Below, piece after piece: positions 35,340 through 48,354 of a DNA stretch of 64,000 nt; positions within the stretch are counted from its first letter, which is position 1, and every line of letters begins with the position of its first letter. The DNA comes from Dreissena polymorpha. Lineage: Eukaryota; Mollusca; Bivalvia; Myida; Dreissenidae. The position numbers were made by a program, and so were the translations under genes. The stretch covers positions 28,500,918 through 28,564,917 of the forward strand of contig NC_068366.1 in NCBI RefSeq assembly GCF_020536995.1, written 5' to 3'. The notes under the pieces are model-generated. The model saw only the letters and a list, made by a program, of their open reading frames with translations, was not told where the DNA came from and ran no database searches.

Positions 35340-38300
35340 ATAATAAAACTATATGAAATACAGTCCATAGCAATGGAGGCATGATTAGCGAGAACTTTCT
35401 CAAAATAATCAAATAAAAAATAACAAATATCGGAAATACAATAAAACTTAAAATGTCGAATCCTTAACAAAGACAAACAAAATAAAAAAAATTGAATTTA
35501 GCTATAGGTTTTCTTTTTTAAGCCTACAAAATGGATGTTATTTTAGTGCAATGATAAATGTCGTTCTTGCCTGCTCGATTTCTTTGAGCGTTGTGTCGTT
35601 GTGCAGCGCTCGTACAAAACAGCGGAAAGAGAGCGTCCTGAATCAGCAGATGATTTATTGCTTTATCAAGCTCTGGTACAATGTTCAAAAGTTTGAACTA
35701 CTTTGACCGCACCAATGAGCAACGCATTCAAATTGGCAAAAATCTGAAAAATATTAAGCTTATAAGGAAGCTCGAAAACACAGTGGAAGACAATTTTATT
35801 TCGGATTTTTTTTTAAATTTACTACATGTGGTATGGTTCTAAAGTGGAATAGAGTTATATTTAACTTTGTTCGTTCGGAGCCATTGAAATGGTATTTGAA
35901 TTGTTTGTTAAAATGGAATTTAAAAATATCGTTTCACTAATATCTTATCTAACCAACAATATTGGAATGGTACTTGTTAATAGGTAAAATAAATAATTTT
36001 GCAGAATGTTTATTTTCATCACATGTTAATCATAAAATAAAAATATAACAAATATTTACTAATTCAAACCACTGTATTTTAGGTAGATTGCTCTGCAAGT
36101 CTGAGTCTTACTTGACTTGCAAGCTCATTTCGCACCAAGCTTATTTGGCATCGGCATTAAAACCTGGGTCGATAAATCAACAAGGCTAATTGCGGCCATA
36201 TGTTTAATTAAATATTAATTCAAGAAGATTTAACTCAGTGCAAGTGGAAATCAAGCCGGGACCTTCATATTGCAAGATGGACGCCATATCAAATATATCA
36301 GCACATCCTTTTTTATATTCAATACATATATTAATTAAGCTTATTACAGTAAATGTGTTGCCTCTTTAATTTCCAAAACAAAAAGGTCTTGAAAAATTAA
36401 GAACTAGCATCGAATCCATATTGTCTTTGTAAATTATAGGCTTTAAATTGCACTATGACACCACACATGCATTTGACTATGTAATTATACAATTATCGAG
36501 CACATTATTTATGAGAAATTGTAATACATCATCAAATCATCTCAGATTCAAGTCACATATTATTCAAGTAATTTTTAACTGCCAGTATGTCTAGGAAATA
36601 TCTTCATTTTATGTTATGATGCACTGATATTGTTTCTGAATTCATTTAACAACCATGTTACACTTTGGAACATAAATAAATAATGACAAAAAACCCTACA
36701 AATTGAACTAAGTCAGTTGATTACTGTATCTAATTAGTATTTACTAAAGAGCGAGCCATATTAAATTAAATTAAATGAAATATCAGTAAGCGGAAACTCT
36801 TGGACAACAATTCAGAGTTATGTGTCAAATCTGCAAATTTGCCTTTGGCCATATACAAATCTATGATATTTACCGCCAAGTCATATATAAACACATTTAT
36901 CTGTGGACCGGTCCAGAAAGATATCAAGGTGGAATTAAAAAGGAGCAGAATGCACTCTGGTATTTATATATTGATCTTTCAATTTAATTGTATGCATAAT
37001 TACAATACCAAAAACTGAAGTGACATATACACTTTTTTCTAAGCAGAACAAATGATTCGTACAAAGAATAAAAGGTCATGAACAAAGCAGATGTGCACAA
37101 ATTATACATCATAATGGTGGTGCAAATGTCATTTGAGTGTCACATTTCGTAAGAAAATGTATATAAAAGGGTATTATTTTTCATATAGTTATAACAAGGT
37201 GATTGTCTGTATAACTTAAGTTTTAATTGCAAAAAAAAGTGTATGTAATGCACATAAATTGAAATTATTTTTAAGTATTTGCATCGCGTTTTTCTGCGTT
37301 AAATTCGCATTTAATACACTTGAAAATGCTAACAATAATTTTTTAAGCATGTCTCCTCTTGACCATTACACTTTACCAAAAATAATCATGCTACAGTAAA
37401 TTTTAAGTGTGTTTATCTATATTTCCAAATGCATTAATATTTTTGCGAACATGTCGCAAATTCAGAATATAAACAATTTTAGGGAATGATAATTTAATGT
37501 ACAATACAAAAAGTGTAATACAATTGGAGAATTTTCGAACGCAGCACTTTTTAACTTTGAATATCTCAGCTATGAGTACAGAATTAGATTTAAAATTGTA
37601 CATGTGATCATTTGACTACATGCTGTGCAATTCACGATCGAATCATTCATCCGTGACGATCGGACGCTTAAGCACTAGCACATGGGGTAGGTACGGTTTA
37701 ATCTTGTTGAACGTGGAAATGGAGAAACATAATTCTAAATGTATTTCAATTGCATAGTGTAAGGTAGGGTGTTACACCATAAAGACATGCAATTAATTAA
37801 AAAACAAAATTTATCTTTTTAAAATTCAGGAGCGCAACAGCGCAAATTGGCAAGATGTCAAACTGTAAAAAAAACTCAACCAATTGCATATCTATATGCT
37901 GTCCTACCTAGAAAATGTGACTGAATTTTAGGATTTACTTGCTGTTGGTAGCCTGCTGTTGTAGCCTGAGGTAGCCTGATTTAATACCAGGAATTTTTGT
38001 CCGGAAAGTATTTACCAGTTAGTATATGAGTTTTCCTGTTGTTAGATCTTTTGGATTTCATCTACAATACTCATGACCAATTTTGATTGTAAATAATTTT
38101 GACAAGACACATACACATTACATAAACCAGCCATCCTAAATGGATTTATTGTAATTTTTACTCTACATACGGCTGGGTATCAACGATTATTTGAAAGTGT
38201 GCGTATAAAACATATAGGTAGACTTATTCCAATTGTGCTGCTGTAGTATATACCCTGGTTCAAATTGTGCGTCCATCCACTTTGTTTGAGAGGCGGCGGT

Positions 38301-39105
38301 AAATCCTGCCTGCACATGTGCGCCCTCGAAAATTGAGTATGAATCAAAACAAAACGTCACTTATTACATTTAGCTAGGTATATTTAACATTTTATTTTGT
38401 TAAATGTTTAACAACAGATGCTACAAAAATAATCAACATCATAATTAAATTTTGCTTTTAGTTTTTCTTCTGATTTCTGATTTTATTTACACTAAAGTGT
38501 TTTGATAATGCAACATATCTTTATCCGATGCGATTTCTTTAAACGTATTAGTTCAAGGCATAACCCGCGCTAAGACATGTATTTAGAGTGTGTAATAAGA
38601 AGCTTGCAACTAAATTGGCACTAATTGATATTCGTGACTATTCGATAGCTGTAACATCTTGACATAAGATGCATGGTTTGATCTAAATCGATGATATAAT
38701 GTACTTTCATTCAAACTAAATAACACCATACAAAATTATCAAACATGTTTTTGCCTTCATTTAAAACATGTATCCTATACTGTTAAATATTAAGTTATAA
38801 TTAGTTTACTTTTCAGGCTAGTTGAACGTTTACTATTATTGTATATAATATTTGGCGCACACACAATTTTTGGCATGTTTAGTCATCATCAGTATACCAA
38901 TTTATGCTTGTAACCACTGACTCCCTAACGAAAGGTCAAAGGTTTAAATTTTTCACCATACGGCTTGTCCGGACGGCAACCCTATCATTCATTATTCACA
39001 TTTAATGAATTAAACACGAATGACCACTATTTTGCGACGGCAATTCGCCTACATCACCCGTTTCCCTACCACTACCCGTACCTTAAAGGTCAAGAACACG
39101 CTTAC
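35340..39105. other. Gene-poor spacer between units C and A
   Basis: 3.7 kb of AT-rich sequence with no supported exon. Minor details: GTAGCCTG occurs three times at 37949-37975, and a short GC-richer patch lies at 38285-38335. Confidence 0.35.
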
Positions 39106-39108
39106 TAA

Positions 39109-39148
39109 TTATTATGCCGCCCTTCGAAGATGGGGACGGGGGCATTAA
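39109..39148. repeat. Fragment of the TATGCCCC-headed bivalve-type repeat
   Basis: TTATGCCGCCCTTCGAAGAT followed by GGGGGCATTAAT resembles the head of the repeat at 11957. It sits exactly at the left edge of unit A. Confidence 0.4.
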
Positions 39149-41344
39149 TTTGCGCCTTTACCGTCCGGAAGTGGTAGGTTCTCCGTCCGTAGACGTTTAG
39201 TTTCAAAGAGATATCATAAGAACGCTTTGACCTACAATCATGCAAATGTATCCGATAGTTACCTGGGATGAGAGGAGGAGGCGTTTGCAATACGAGGTCA
39301 AAAGGTAAAATTCGGCGAGGCAAGGGCGTTTGACATGAAAATAGTTCTGTACAATATTCATTTTGAGTAACATTCATCCTCATAAAACGGATACCTTAAG
39401 CAGAATTACCATGATAATAAAACACAATATGAACATTTTACGCAATATGGATATATTAACCATCGACACAGAGAGATATGTTTTCACAATATTTCGTATA
39501 TGATCAATGATAAATGAAATACTCACTACACGAGCTTGAAATTCTCCTTACACGAGTATCCTCAGAAAGTTGATTCTACACATTAGAAGTAGTTGACAAC
39601 TTTAGGTAAACTATTTTAAGTATTCTCTACCCATCGGTCGATTCACGTTTTTTTATTTTAGTTGAAACACCCCGATAATAAAAACAAACAGACACACGAG
39701 ATACGTAATTTAAAAAGCGATTATTTCATATTTGATTACTTATTATTTACTTTTCATACTTAAAATGAGCAGATGTTAGTAAACGATGAATAGGTAATAT
39801 ACATATATTTTAAGTTAATATAAGTTATAGAAATCGCTTCCAGTTTCTCGATTCTATTTGTTCGATCTGATGTCTAAACCCCGATAACAAACACAATAAA
39901 GAAATCATTGCATATTTGTTTAAGGTTATTTACTTTTCACACATAAAATGAGGACATGTTAGTTTACGGTGATCTTCGCAATTCATTTAAAAGTTTTTAT
40001 CTGGAAATGTTCGTTATAAAACCAATACTCTAAATCGGTGTTCTACTTTCGATTGGTGGCTCAATTTGCTTTGAAAAGCTCTAAGTTTGTTTGATAAACA
40101 GCACACATACAGTGTCATATCTTACGCAGCGTGAATGCTTGAAAAAGGTTTGCTACATTGCATTAAATGTTAAATCAAAGTGCCGGGTGGTTTGTTTTCA
40201 ATATGTTTCAGTTTTCCGCAATTTGTTTAGCGGAAATCTTGTTTTCTACCCGTGTCTGCATTCAGTCAAGATGCCTTTCTTCACAAAAATAGCATTTCTA
40301 TATATTAATGAACTTATTTTTGAAGGAACACAGTCATCATTAAATAAAAAGAAGTATGCTTCACTAGGCAGATCAGACACGTACACAAACAAATACTTTA
40401 GCTTGTATGCCAGTTAGTAGCATTCATCGGTGTTAGCTGTAAATTGTATATAAATTCGCCTTGTACAACAAATAATTTGCCATGAGTGTTTATATCAAGT
40501 GACATTACTAGCAGACAAAACAACCAAAAGTACTTTTCGTTCAGATAAAATTAGTACATTAAGCAACACGTGTGATTCGTCTTATTTACAAAACGGATTT
40601 GCGTCTTAAATATACATGAAAGAGCAAACAACGACAATAACACGTTAATGTCAGATTATAACATGCATCCGCTTGCGCAGTAATTTGTATCAGGATCCGC
40701 CTGGTACAAAATGTATTTCGTCGTGCTTTTTTTAATTTAGCTACATTTTCTGCATGCCTTAAGAACCAACACTGGTTGCTTTTAGTTACGTTCATGGAAG
40801 TACATAGTGGCACAGTTGCGAAAATATAATTTACATAACGGACGTACGTCGAGAAAGAACATGACTGAAATTGACGCATGAAAAGGTTTTCTTAAAATAA
40901 TAAATTGTTGTAAATGGGAAAAATACAATTGATTCAAAGAAGGTAAAAAGTTATGGTTGTGTTTGTTTAAATGACTCGCTATTTAATGATGTTTCTATAC
41001 TCCTTTTGAGTTAAGAAGATACAATGTAAGAACAGAAAAGACCACCGAATTAGCAATATGGTGTTATTGAACTTGAATTTCTTTCACACATTGGATTTAT
41101 GCTAATAGTATTCAAACGATTCGTGTTAATGCTGACACGCTATCCACACTGCGGATGATGCATGTTGCTCTTTCTTATGCACATCCTGCTCATCGATATG
41201 TCTCCCAAAATATATCACAATGTTTTCTTAATCTCAAGTTTTTAATAACATCAATTTTTGAAACAGTTAATCATGTTTTTGCACATCCTGTTTGATTGCT
41301 CAAGTCGCGATTGTACTTTAGCTTAAATCCGGTTTACAATCCAG

Positions 41345-41414
41345 TATTTAAACAACGCGATATGTGATGTGTAGTTCATAGGAATTGTTGCAAATACAAG
41401 ACTATTGCGAGAAT
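41345..41414 (+). promoter_or_regulatory. Kazal promoter and leader exon, unit A
   Basis: TATTTAAA at 41345-41352 follows a conserved AATCCGGTTTACAATCCAG block. The leader exon ends at 41414. Its last two bases, AT, are the first two bases of the start codon, and the G is supplied by exon 2. Confidence 0.7.
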
Positions 41415-43721
41415 GTAAGTGTTGTTTTTAAATATATTTTGATAAATATTAATATTTGCTTTATCTCAATACTTTCGGTTCACATGTCTTGATAATGATG
41501 CGATTATTACATTAAATGTCATTATTTATTTATTTTCTAAATTAACACTTCAATATAATGCATACTGGACTCGATTAGTGTACATAGTACACTTTATTTA
41601 ATCATGAAATACCATGCTTACTATGCTTTGTCTTAGATCACTATAACAAAGTAACATAAATCTCCTTAAATATAAATCGTTTGAACACAAACTGTTTCTA
41701 CGCTTGTGGCATTTCAAAAACTTGTAAATGTGCAAACCTTAGATGGATTTCAAACGTAGGACACCATCTAATAATAAAAACTAATTAAATTAATGTAAAT
41801 TGTAGGATTCGGACGCTGTTTGTGGCAACCATGCTGTTGTGTTTGTTCACACCAAGTGCGTATTGACTTCTGAGTACTTAAGGGTGTGGCTTTTATGCTG
41901 TCTTGCTTTTCAGAAACAAACACTGAGTTTATTATAAAATCAAACAATTTATACTTTGATGTGCTGATTGTTGCCATCATGAATATAGACTCGTTTAGGA
42001 ATCGTTCATATAAAGCCCGTAAGAAAATTCTAAACATTATTGGCAATGTACTTAGCTGTGTCTATAGGGCACAATTTCGCATATGATAAATCTGCTGACA
42101 AAACACTGAAATGTATATCGTTAGTTCATTTAAATGATTGTGTACTTATTAGCGCGATGGTAATATATGTGTTTCTATATAAATATATATTTAAGTCTAC
42201 ATTTTATATGCGAATGACCACTTGCCTTAAAGGAAGAAGGGAGTGTTTTTCTAGGAATTTCTCCCATGAAACTGTGGAATGAGTTTCAGCTGTTATATAC
42301 TATTGATTCAGGTGTGATCGGCGATCATAGATGGCCATGCGTTTGTACGACGGAGTATGACCCGGTGTGTGGCGTTGATGGCAAAACATACGGGAACATG
42401 TGCGCTCTCCGATGCGCGTGAGTTTTAAATAAAACAAGTATATTTACATCTGTCAATCATCAAACCTTGCACATTGTTGAAAACGTGTGGTTTCTTTTGT
42501 TTGAGGTCATGTTGTAAGAAAAAAAAACGTTATACAAATAATGTAAGCTGGATATATTTGTAAGTAAATTAGAAATAAGACCAACAACATAAAAGTCTGC
42601 TGTGTTAAAGGCTTTCGTTTAAAACTATATATCCAGCTTTAGGATAGAGTGCGTGTAACGCAATTTACACAATTTAACGATTTACTTCATCTACCGATTA
42701 AACGCTATAACCGATTTACTCCATAATTCTACTTTCCTCAGCGGTGTTCGTCTTCAAAGTAAAGGCGAATGTAAACATGGGTGCATTTGCACGATGGAGT
42801 ATGACCCGGTTTGTGGTGTTGATGGCAAAACCTACGGGAACCCGTGCCTTCTCAACTGCGCGTGAGTTTTTAATTAGTCAATAGTATAAACATCTGCCAA
42901 TCATAAACAACGTAACAGTGTTTGTAATGTGTGTAACGCAGAGCTGTCAAAATTAAAAACATTTTTCAAATTAATTATGCATGTGTAATTGGTAAGTAAA
43001 TCAGTATTATAACCAATAATATAATATAATATGTGTTGAGTGTTTAAGATACATGTATGTTGGTTGTATTTGCGATGATATTATACTATAATATAATAAT
43101 AATATACTTAACTTTTTTTTATAAAATGCATCGGACTTTACAGGTCGAGAGCTCTTACGCCTATTGGAATAATTAATCGAGTTTTACCTTTTAAAGTGAT
43201 GAACACGTTTTTCGAATTTTTGCATCAACATATTTACCTCCATTTAACCTATTAAGCTCCGTTATCTATTTAATCCTGTCTATTGATATATCATCTTCAA
43301 AACCTATGTACCCCCCCCCCCCCCAAAAAAAAAGAGAAGAAGATTTATCCCATCGACCTTTTCCCAAAATTCACCGAATAACCCCTATTTAACGATATAC
43401 CCAATCAGCCCATATGCCCCCATGTCAGTAACCGCTTTGCCTCATTGATTTACCCCATTTACAGATAAATCACATTTACCGACTAACACAACTTATCAAT
43501 TAGTCCTTCCCACAAAAACAAGCATAATGGCTTAGTGTATGCAATAACGTCTGTTTTGATGTTTTTGAAATGCTTTATTGATTTTGTTCTTTTAAGGTCG
43601 TTTATTATGTAGTAAAAGTCAATTTCTTCCTTCACACTTCTAGATATATAAATATTAACTGTTTATTTGCAGAGGTGTAAGGCTGGCTTATAAAGGGGCC
43701 TGTAAATACGGAGGATACTAG
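41413..43721 (+). CDS. Secreted two-domain Kazal serine-protease inhibitor (intact)
   Basis: Exons with coding sequence: 41413-41414, 41806-41855, 42312-42417, 42742-42861 and 43673-43721. All introns are GT-AG, with phases 2, 1, 2 and 2, giving 108 residues. Intron 1 splits the ATG as AT|G. Residues 1-18 form a signal peptide ([18 protein letters not shown]). Kazal 1 has C27, C29, C37, C48, C52 and C63; Kazal 2 has C67, C69, C77, C88, C92 and C103. Both carry the [15 protein letters not shown] core. By the family rule the inhibitory P1 residue is two after the second cysteine: T31 in domain 1 and M71 in domain 2, the latter suggesting elastase-, chymotrypsin- or subtilisin-like targets. The product should be exported and block proteases, possibly of microbes or in haemolymph. 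AATAAA at 43833-43838 is a good polyadenylation signal. It is the only whole copy in the array. Confidence 0.9.
43150..43540. repeat. Degenerate short-unit repeat in Kazal intron 4, unit A
   Basis: A run of loose units of about 20 bp based on CCATTTACC, CGATTTACC and ATTAACCC (for example ACCGAATAACCCCTATTTAAC and CCCCATTTACAGATAAATC). A poly-C/poly-A junction lies at 43312-43332. The matching stretch in unit B is 57230-57620, and a related one is at 62330-62560. Unit C lacks most of it. Confidence 0.55.
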
Positions 43722-45528
43722 GAATGAGCAGTCAACAATATAAGCCTTCACAGAAGAAAATATAAAAACGCTATAGCCATAGTACACTACTTATTTTGTG
43801 TTATATAACTTTTTTATTCAAAACTTTTTCTTAATAAAACATTTCCAATGAACATTTCCGCAGTGTCGTTTACTTACTTCTATGAATAGCTTACGTTTCC
43901 AAATAAAAAAGCAGTACATGGCATGTTCGCGAGCTAGTTTCAATATGTCAACATGATGTATTAATAATTTGTGTGCAATAATTTGAAAAGCGCTGAACAC
44001 AGTAAATATTATCTCCACAATAAACACATATTTACCAATTTGTTTTTATTACATAAAACAAACAGCAATACATGTTAAAACTATATAAGTCTATTTTAAT
44101 CAATACTACATATACCACCAGCAAAAACTAAATTTTAAATAGCTTCAATTACACGGCAAGTATTAATAAAATTATCATTATCATAGGGAATACCATGTAT
44201 TTAATCATTTATTTTACGACACATCAACACAGTGAAAAACTTGTACTTATTTCATGCACTTGGGTCTGCTTCAATCAATGATACACATACCGTAAAAAAG
44301 GTACCTAAGTAAAACATACCGCTAATTATACTATTCAACTATGAATGTATGCATTTGGGTCTGTTTTGATCATGATGATTATACCGTCGTCCGAACGCAC
44401 AGAAACCGCTAAATTAAATTTTATGTTTTATGCAGAATGGTGTATGTTTAATGGCTGAACATGTGTTGTTGACAGAAGTATACAATTGCCTATACATGAT
44501 TTATGTATATATTATTTTAAACAACTATATATACTGTTACAAACTATCTAAATAAATAGCAGAATACACAAATAAAAAAGACATAATCTCTTATAACACA
44601 ATATATCTATCAGTAGCATGAAGATGCTTGTCTATTCAATCGTTAAACAGTAAAATTTAATTCGATACACAATAATGTGTTTAATTTTGTTTAAGCAATA
44701 AATATATCCCGTGTACATACTTTTTGTATACATGCTGTTAAACGTGTATACACGATTAACTTAACTACGTGGTGTACATCACGTTTATAACTTATGATCG
44801 TCTGTGTGCCTTATTATTTAATGAATTACTCAAACCGTGTTAATACGCGAACGTGATTGTAGCAAATCATATATGTTAATCACCAGGTTGGATATGCAAC
44901 ATAACCATCGTTCCGAATGCAAAACAACAAATCGTACACATAGTGGTACAAAACACGCTGTGGATTTCAAATACAAATTGTTTTCCAGAAAACAATATAC
45001 ATACAAGTGTAAAGAAAACATTGGATCGATGAAGGTTCAAAAACACGAGGAATCGTTAGCGTTCTCGGGATATTGTTCAATGAAAGTAAATGAGTATCTA
45101 TTTCATGCTTAAACAGGTGTTAATGAGCGTCGGCAGGTCTGCTTCCATCCTATGCTTGTACTCATGTTAGGCAATTAGCCCGACTACACCCACGACAAAA
45201 CAGCTTCATTTTCAGGCAATGTCCTTTTAAATGGTATCAATACCTTTTGATTTTATTAGATTATCATTTATGTAAACCTTTAAAACTGCTTTGTATTGGC
45301 AATTACGATATTCCGTGTATGCCTCGCCACACAGTTGACAATGGTCGGCCTTGACCTAGCCCAGTCTGTGCGAGATATCACTGTCGCCGGCTTAAAGATT
45401 TAACACTTCTGTTTTTCTTGTTTGATTATGCCACTACTTTCTTTTTTGTATTTTTTTAAAATAATTTTTTAAACTTCTTTTACTCTTCTAGTATAGCAAA
45501 TAAAAGGGACATTAATCCTTCGACACCA

Positions 45529-45830
45529 TTATTCTACAGTATGGAATAATCCAGAGTAACTATCGACATGTTCTTGAAGGCTTATAGTAGTGTGCATGTC
45601 TTGTTCACGGTTTTGTTCAACTTGCTTTTCCAACAGCGTGACATTTTCTTTGAGCTTGCCATTTTCCATTCCCTTACCAAATAATTTCCCTTCAAGATAT
45701 TGTGTTTCTATCGTTTTAAGGAAAAACTGTTTTTTTTTATTATATCCAAAAACATTTGTTTAAAGCTTGAATATTTGTAAGATAACTCAATTTTGTATTC
45801 ATTTCCGCGTGCTTGCGTTATATTTTCCAT
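45529..45830 (-). pseudogene. Decayed coiled-coil exon, antisense, unit A
   Basis: The minus strand encodes a coiled-coil-like stretch (KLKENVTLLEKQVEQNREQD, then SYSGLFHTVE and a stop at 45529-45531). A neighbouring frame upstream starts MENITQARGNEYKIELSYKY. The frame changes in an A-run near 45735. No family recognised. The matching stretch in unit B is similarly broken, and every amino-acid difference I see between the two in the shared 64-codon part is a replacement, so neither is under protein-level constraint. Confidence 0.5.
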
Positions 45831-45845
45831 TTGTTACACTTGTGT

Positions 45846-46640
45846 TTAAACAGTGCTATTTGTTATTTGTTTTTCACCAGATTTGATTCAACAACATGAT
45901 AACCGCGATACTGTATTTGTTTTATTGTTTAAAGTTACTTGATGAATGTTTATATTTGCGTTATCTAAATGCAGTTTTCTCCATTTCGAAGTAATTGAGA
46001 AATATGCGAGTATTTCATCGAATGTATTTAGTTGTTAATTTTTACATTTCTAGCTCAACACTTCAATACACGTCATACTGGATTTGATGTATTAGCATGT
46101 AAAAATTATACCACATCATGCAATACCAATTTAACCATGCATGTTTTTCTATTATCTTTTTTACAACTAAGCAGACCGCTCCTTTCATATATTTTAGAAA
46201 TTGTATGAAATTAAAAATGTTTAATAACAGTTTTAACATTTTTAAACTTACAGATATTACAAAAACCGGTGGATATATTAACATAATTTTTATAGGACAT
46301 CTTTTAATACAACAACAATACATTTGTGGAGAAAAGGTGTCTGAGTTGGATACCTTATCCAAAAAATATGTTTGTGTGTGTAATTGGTAAGCTAATCAGT
46401 ATGATGACGAACGCATAATGTCATGCTATGGTTAGTATTTATTTATATTGTCATTTGATTTAATTTGCGATGATAAAGGATTACAATATAAAAGTAAACA
46501 TGTTTGAACTAGTGTAAGCAAATCAATTGAACGTTAAGGATCGATGATGGAAGTAATTGATTAACGCCATCGATCAATTTACGTTTTTAATCCATATAAC
46601 CCCATTATTCAATTAACTCCATCACTCGACGTTCACTTTA
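45846..46640 (+). pseudogene. Kazal gene relic in unit A: leader and intron remnants only
   Basis: 45846-46200 matches the leader exon and first intron of the decayed copy at 60345-60700. The match then jumps to 62062-62400, so the stretch that would hold the signal and Kazal exons is deleted. The TATA box is only partly present (TTTAAACAG). Confidence 0.55.
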
Positions 46641-46835
46641 AAATAAGCCGAGGAAAGGTATATAGTGATCCATCCACCAAGTTTATTGTTTATGTTTGGT
46701 AATTTGAATGATGATATGAATTGGTTTCTTGCGAACATGTTATCAATTATGGCTTGTAATAGCTTCAATAATTTAATATGTTTCTTTTTATATTTTCTGG
46801 CTGTGCACGAAATCGTATCAAGTTTGGGAGACTCA

Positions 46836-47256
46836 ATGTAGACACTTCCAATACAGTGAATGTTTCGCCTCCCTCATTCAATCCCATTTAAAGCAGTAGA
46901 CATACAAACGTCATTAAGGTCATTGCAAAAGTCATCAAATTAAAGTAACGAACGTTTTTATCTCTACAACATTATGTCGTGCGCACACAAAACGTTTGAT
47001 TATGCGTATGTTCGAAAGCGATCGGTGCAAAAAATGAATAATAATTAAAAGCCCATAAACCTTCAATATTAAAGAATATTTCGTACAATATTTCGAAACA
47101 TAACGTTAACACATAACAATCAAAGTTATCTATAGCAATTGCCAAATTTTAAACGCTAGATGTGGTCTGGTTACATATATATAACAAGATACAAAATGCG
47201 TTTTTTTTGTTTTTTTGCGCGACAATATAATCAACACATATTCATGTACCGAAAGA
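46836..47256. repeat. Dispersed repeat, contiguous copy
   Basis: 46836-47035 corresponds to 545-752 and 47042-47256 corresponds to 7917-8117, here adjacent. See the entries at 545 and 7917. Family unknown; no coding capacity. Confidence 0.6.
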
Positions 47257-47259
47257 AGT

Positions 47260-47850
47260 GACCGAAAGAGCAATATAGATGTAGATTGGTTTATCGTTTA
47301 TGTTTACAAAAAACACCCTTTTTGTACTCGAGCAAATGTCTTTAAAATCTACAGTTTAAACTCACACCATTATAGAGTCATTTTTAGTAGATAAGATAAA
47401 CATCTATAATGATAATGTATGAAAAACTAAATTTCAGTGTACAATTATATGATACAAATGTTTGCTTATACGTGTTGTTTTGCTCGAAATCTGATGTCCT
47501 CCGTTTGTTCTTTATATCAAAATGAATTTCTTAGCTGGAAATATTATTTCAGAATATTTATATATTGTTACATATTATTAACAACTATCTGCATCTTCAG
47601 ACAAATCCTTGTTTCCGGACATGATTCGTTTATTGTAGCCTCGGTCCCTATGCGCATGCGCAACATATTATTTGACACGCCCTTTATATTTCATGCTAAC
47701 AAAGTATAGTTAGCTGCCATTGTTATTAATTATTCATATTAGCAGATTTACAATCCGGCTTATTACTATAATTAATATTTTTGAACTATTTGGATTAAAT
47801 TTGGACTGACATTGTTTTCTCTTTTTCCTTCCTGTGTCATCAACATTCAG
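47260..47850. other. AT-rich spacer, nothing seen
   Basis: One 90-codon plus-strand frame (47437-47709) has a hydrophobic, Tyr/Phe-rich translation without recognisable motifs. Confidence 0.3.
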
Positions 47851-47859
47851 CTTTGTGTA

Positions 47860-48350
47860 CACCCAATAGGCCACATGTGTTGCCCAATCTTCATGTAGCT
47901 TGGTCAGAACATTTGCCCAAATTATATATCGCACGAGTTTGAGTCTGGGTCACGTTGGTGTCGAAACTAGGTAACTTGGTCAAATGAAAGAAACATCTTG
48001 TGAAACCTATATGTACAATTTATTACCTAGTCTAAATTAATCTTCCTCGCGAGAAATCACAATCTAGGTCTACTGAACATATTCCTGCAACAGCAGGTGG
48101 GGGAACTGATTTGTTCATACATGTTCTGGGAAAAGGTGGGTAAATACTCATTGATAATATGTTAAATGACCTACACGTTTGCGAACATTCTAGTGTCAAT
48201 ACTGTTTGACCCATCATCATGAAACCTGCTCAGGATATTTGTTCAAATGATAACTTGTCCAAGTTCTAAACTGGCTCATTCGACAACACAAAATGAGATC
48301 ATAGCAGCAAAGCAACTGGGGCCTCAGTTTGGCGACCTTAGGCCTCAAGC
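47860..48350 (-). repeat. Bivalve-type dispersed repeat
   Basis: Contains GGTCAGAACATTTGCCCAAA, GAGTCTGGGTCACGT and AACTAGGTAACTTGGTCAAA and ends near GGGGCCTCAGTTTGGCGACC. From memory these resemble a repeat frequent in bivalve genomes. No coding capacity; orientation is a guess. Confidence 0.45.
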
Positions 48351-48354
48351 CATA

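Larger units (their letters stand above)
39170..46640. repeat. Unit A of the segmental array (carries the intact Kazal gene)
   Basis: 39170-39680 matches unit D, 39690-40930 matches C and B, and 41060-44900 matches C and B around the Kazal gene. 44830-45840 matches 58880-59935 closely. 45846-46640 matches 60345-62400 but lacks about 1.25 kb that would hold a further Kazal copy's exons. A and B are the closest pair and share intronic repeats that C lacks. Confidence 0.8.

Noticed and set aside
40091-40417. 108-codon plus-strand frame in unit A
   Set aside because: The aligned parts of units C and B do not keep it open, and its translation has no recognisable domain.
44837-45112. 91-codon plus-strand frame with a relative at 58908-59182
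   Set aside because: Both are present because the segment is duplicated. The frame is shifted in the second copy, so nothing shows it is a gene.
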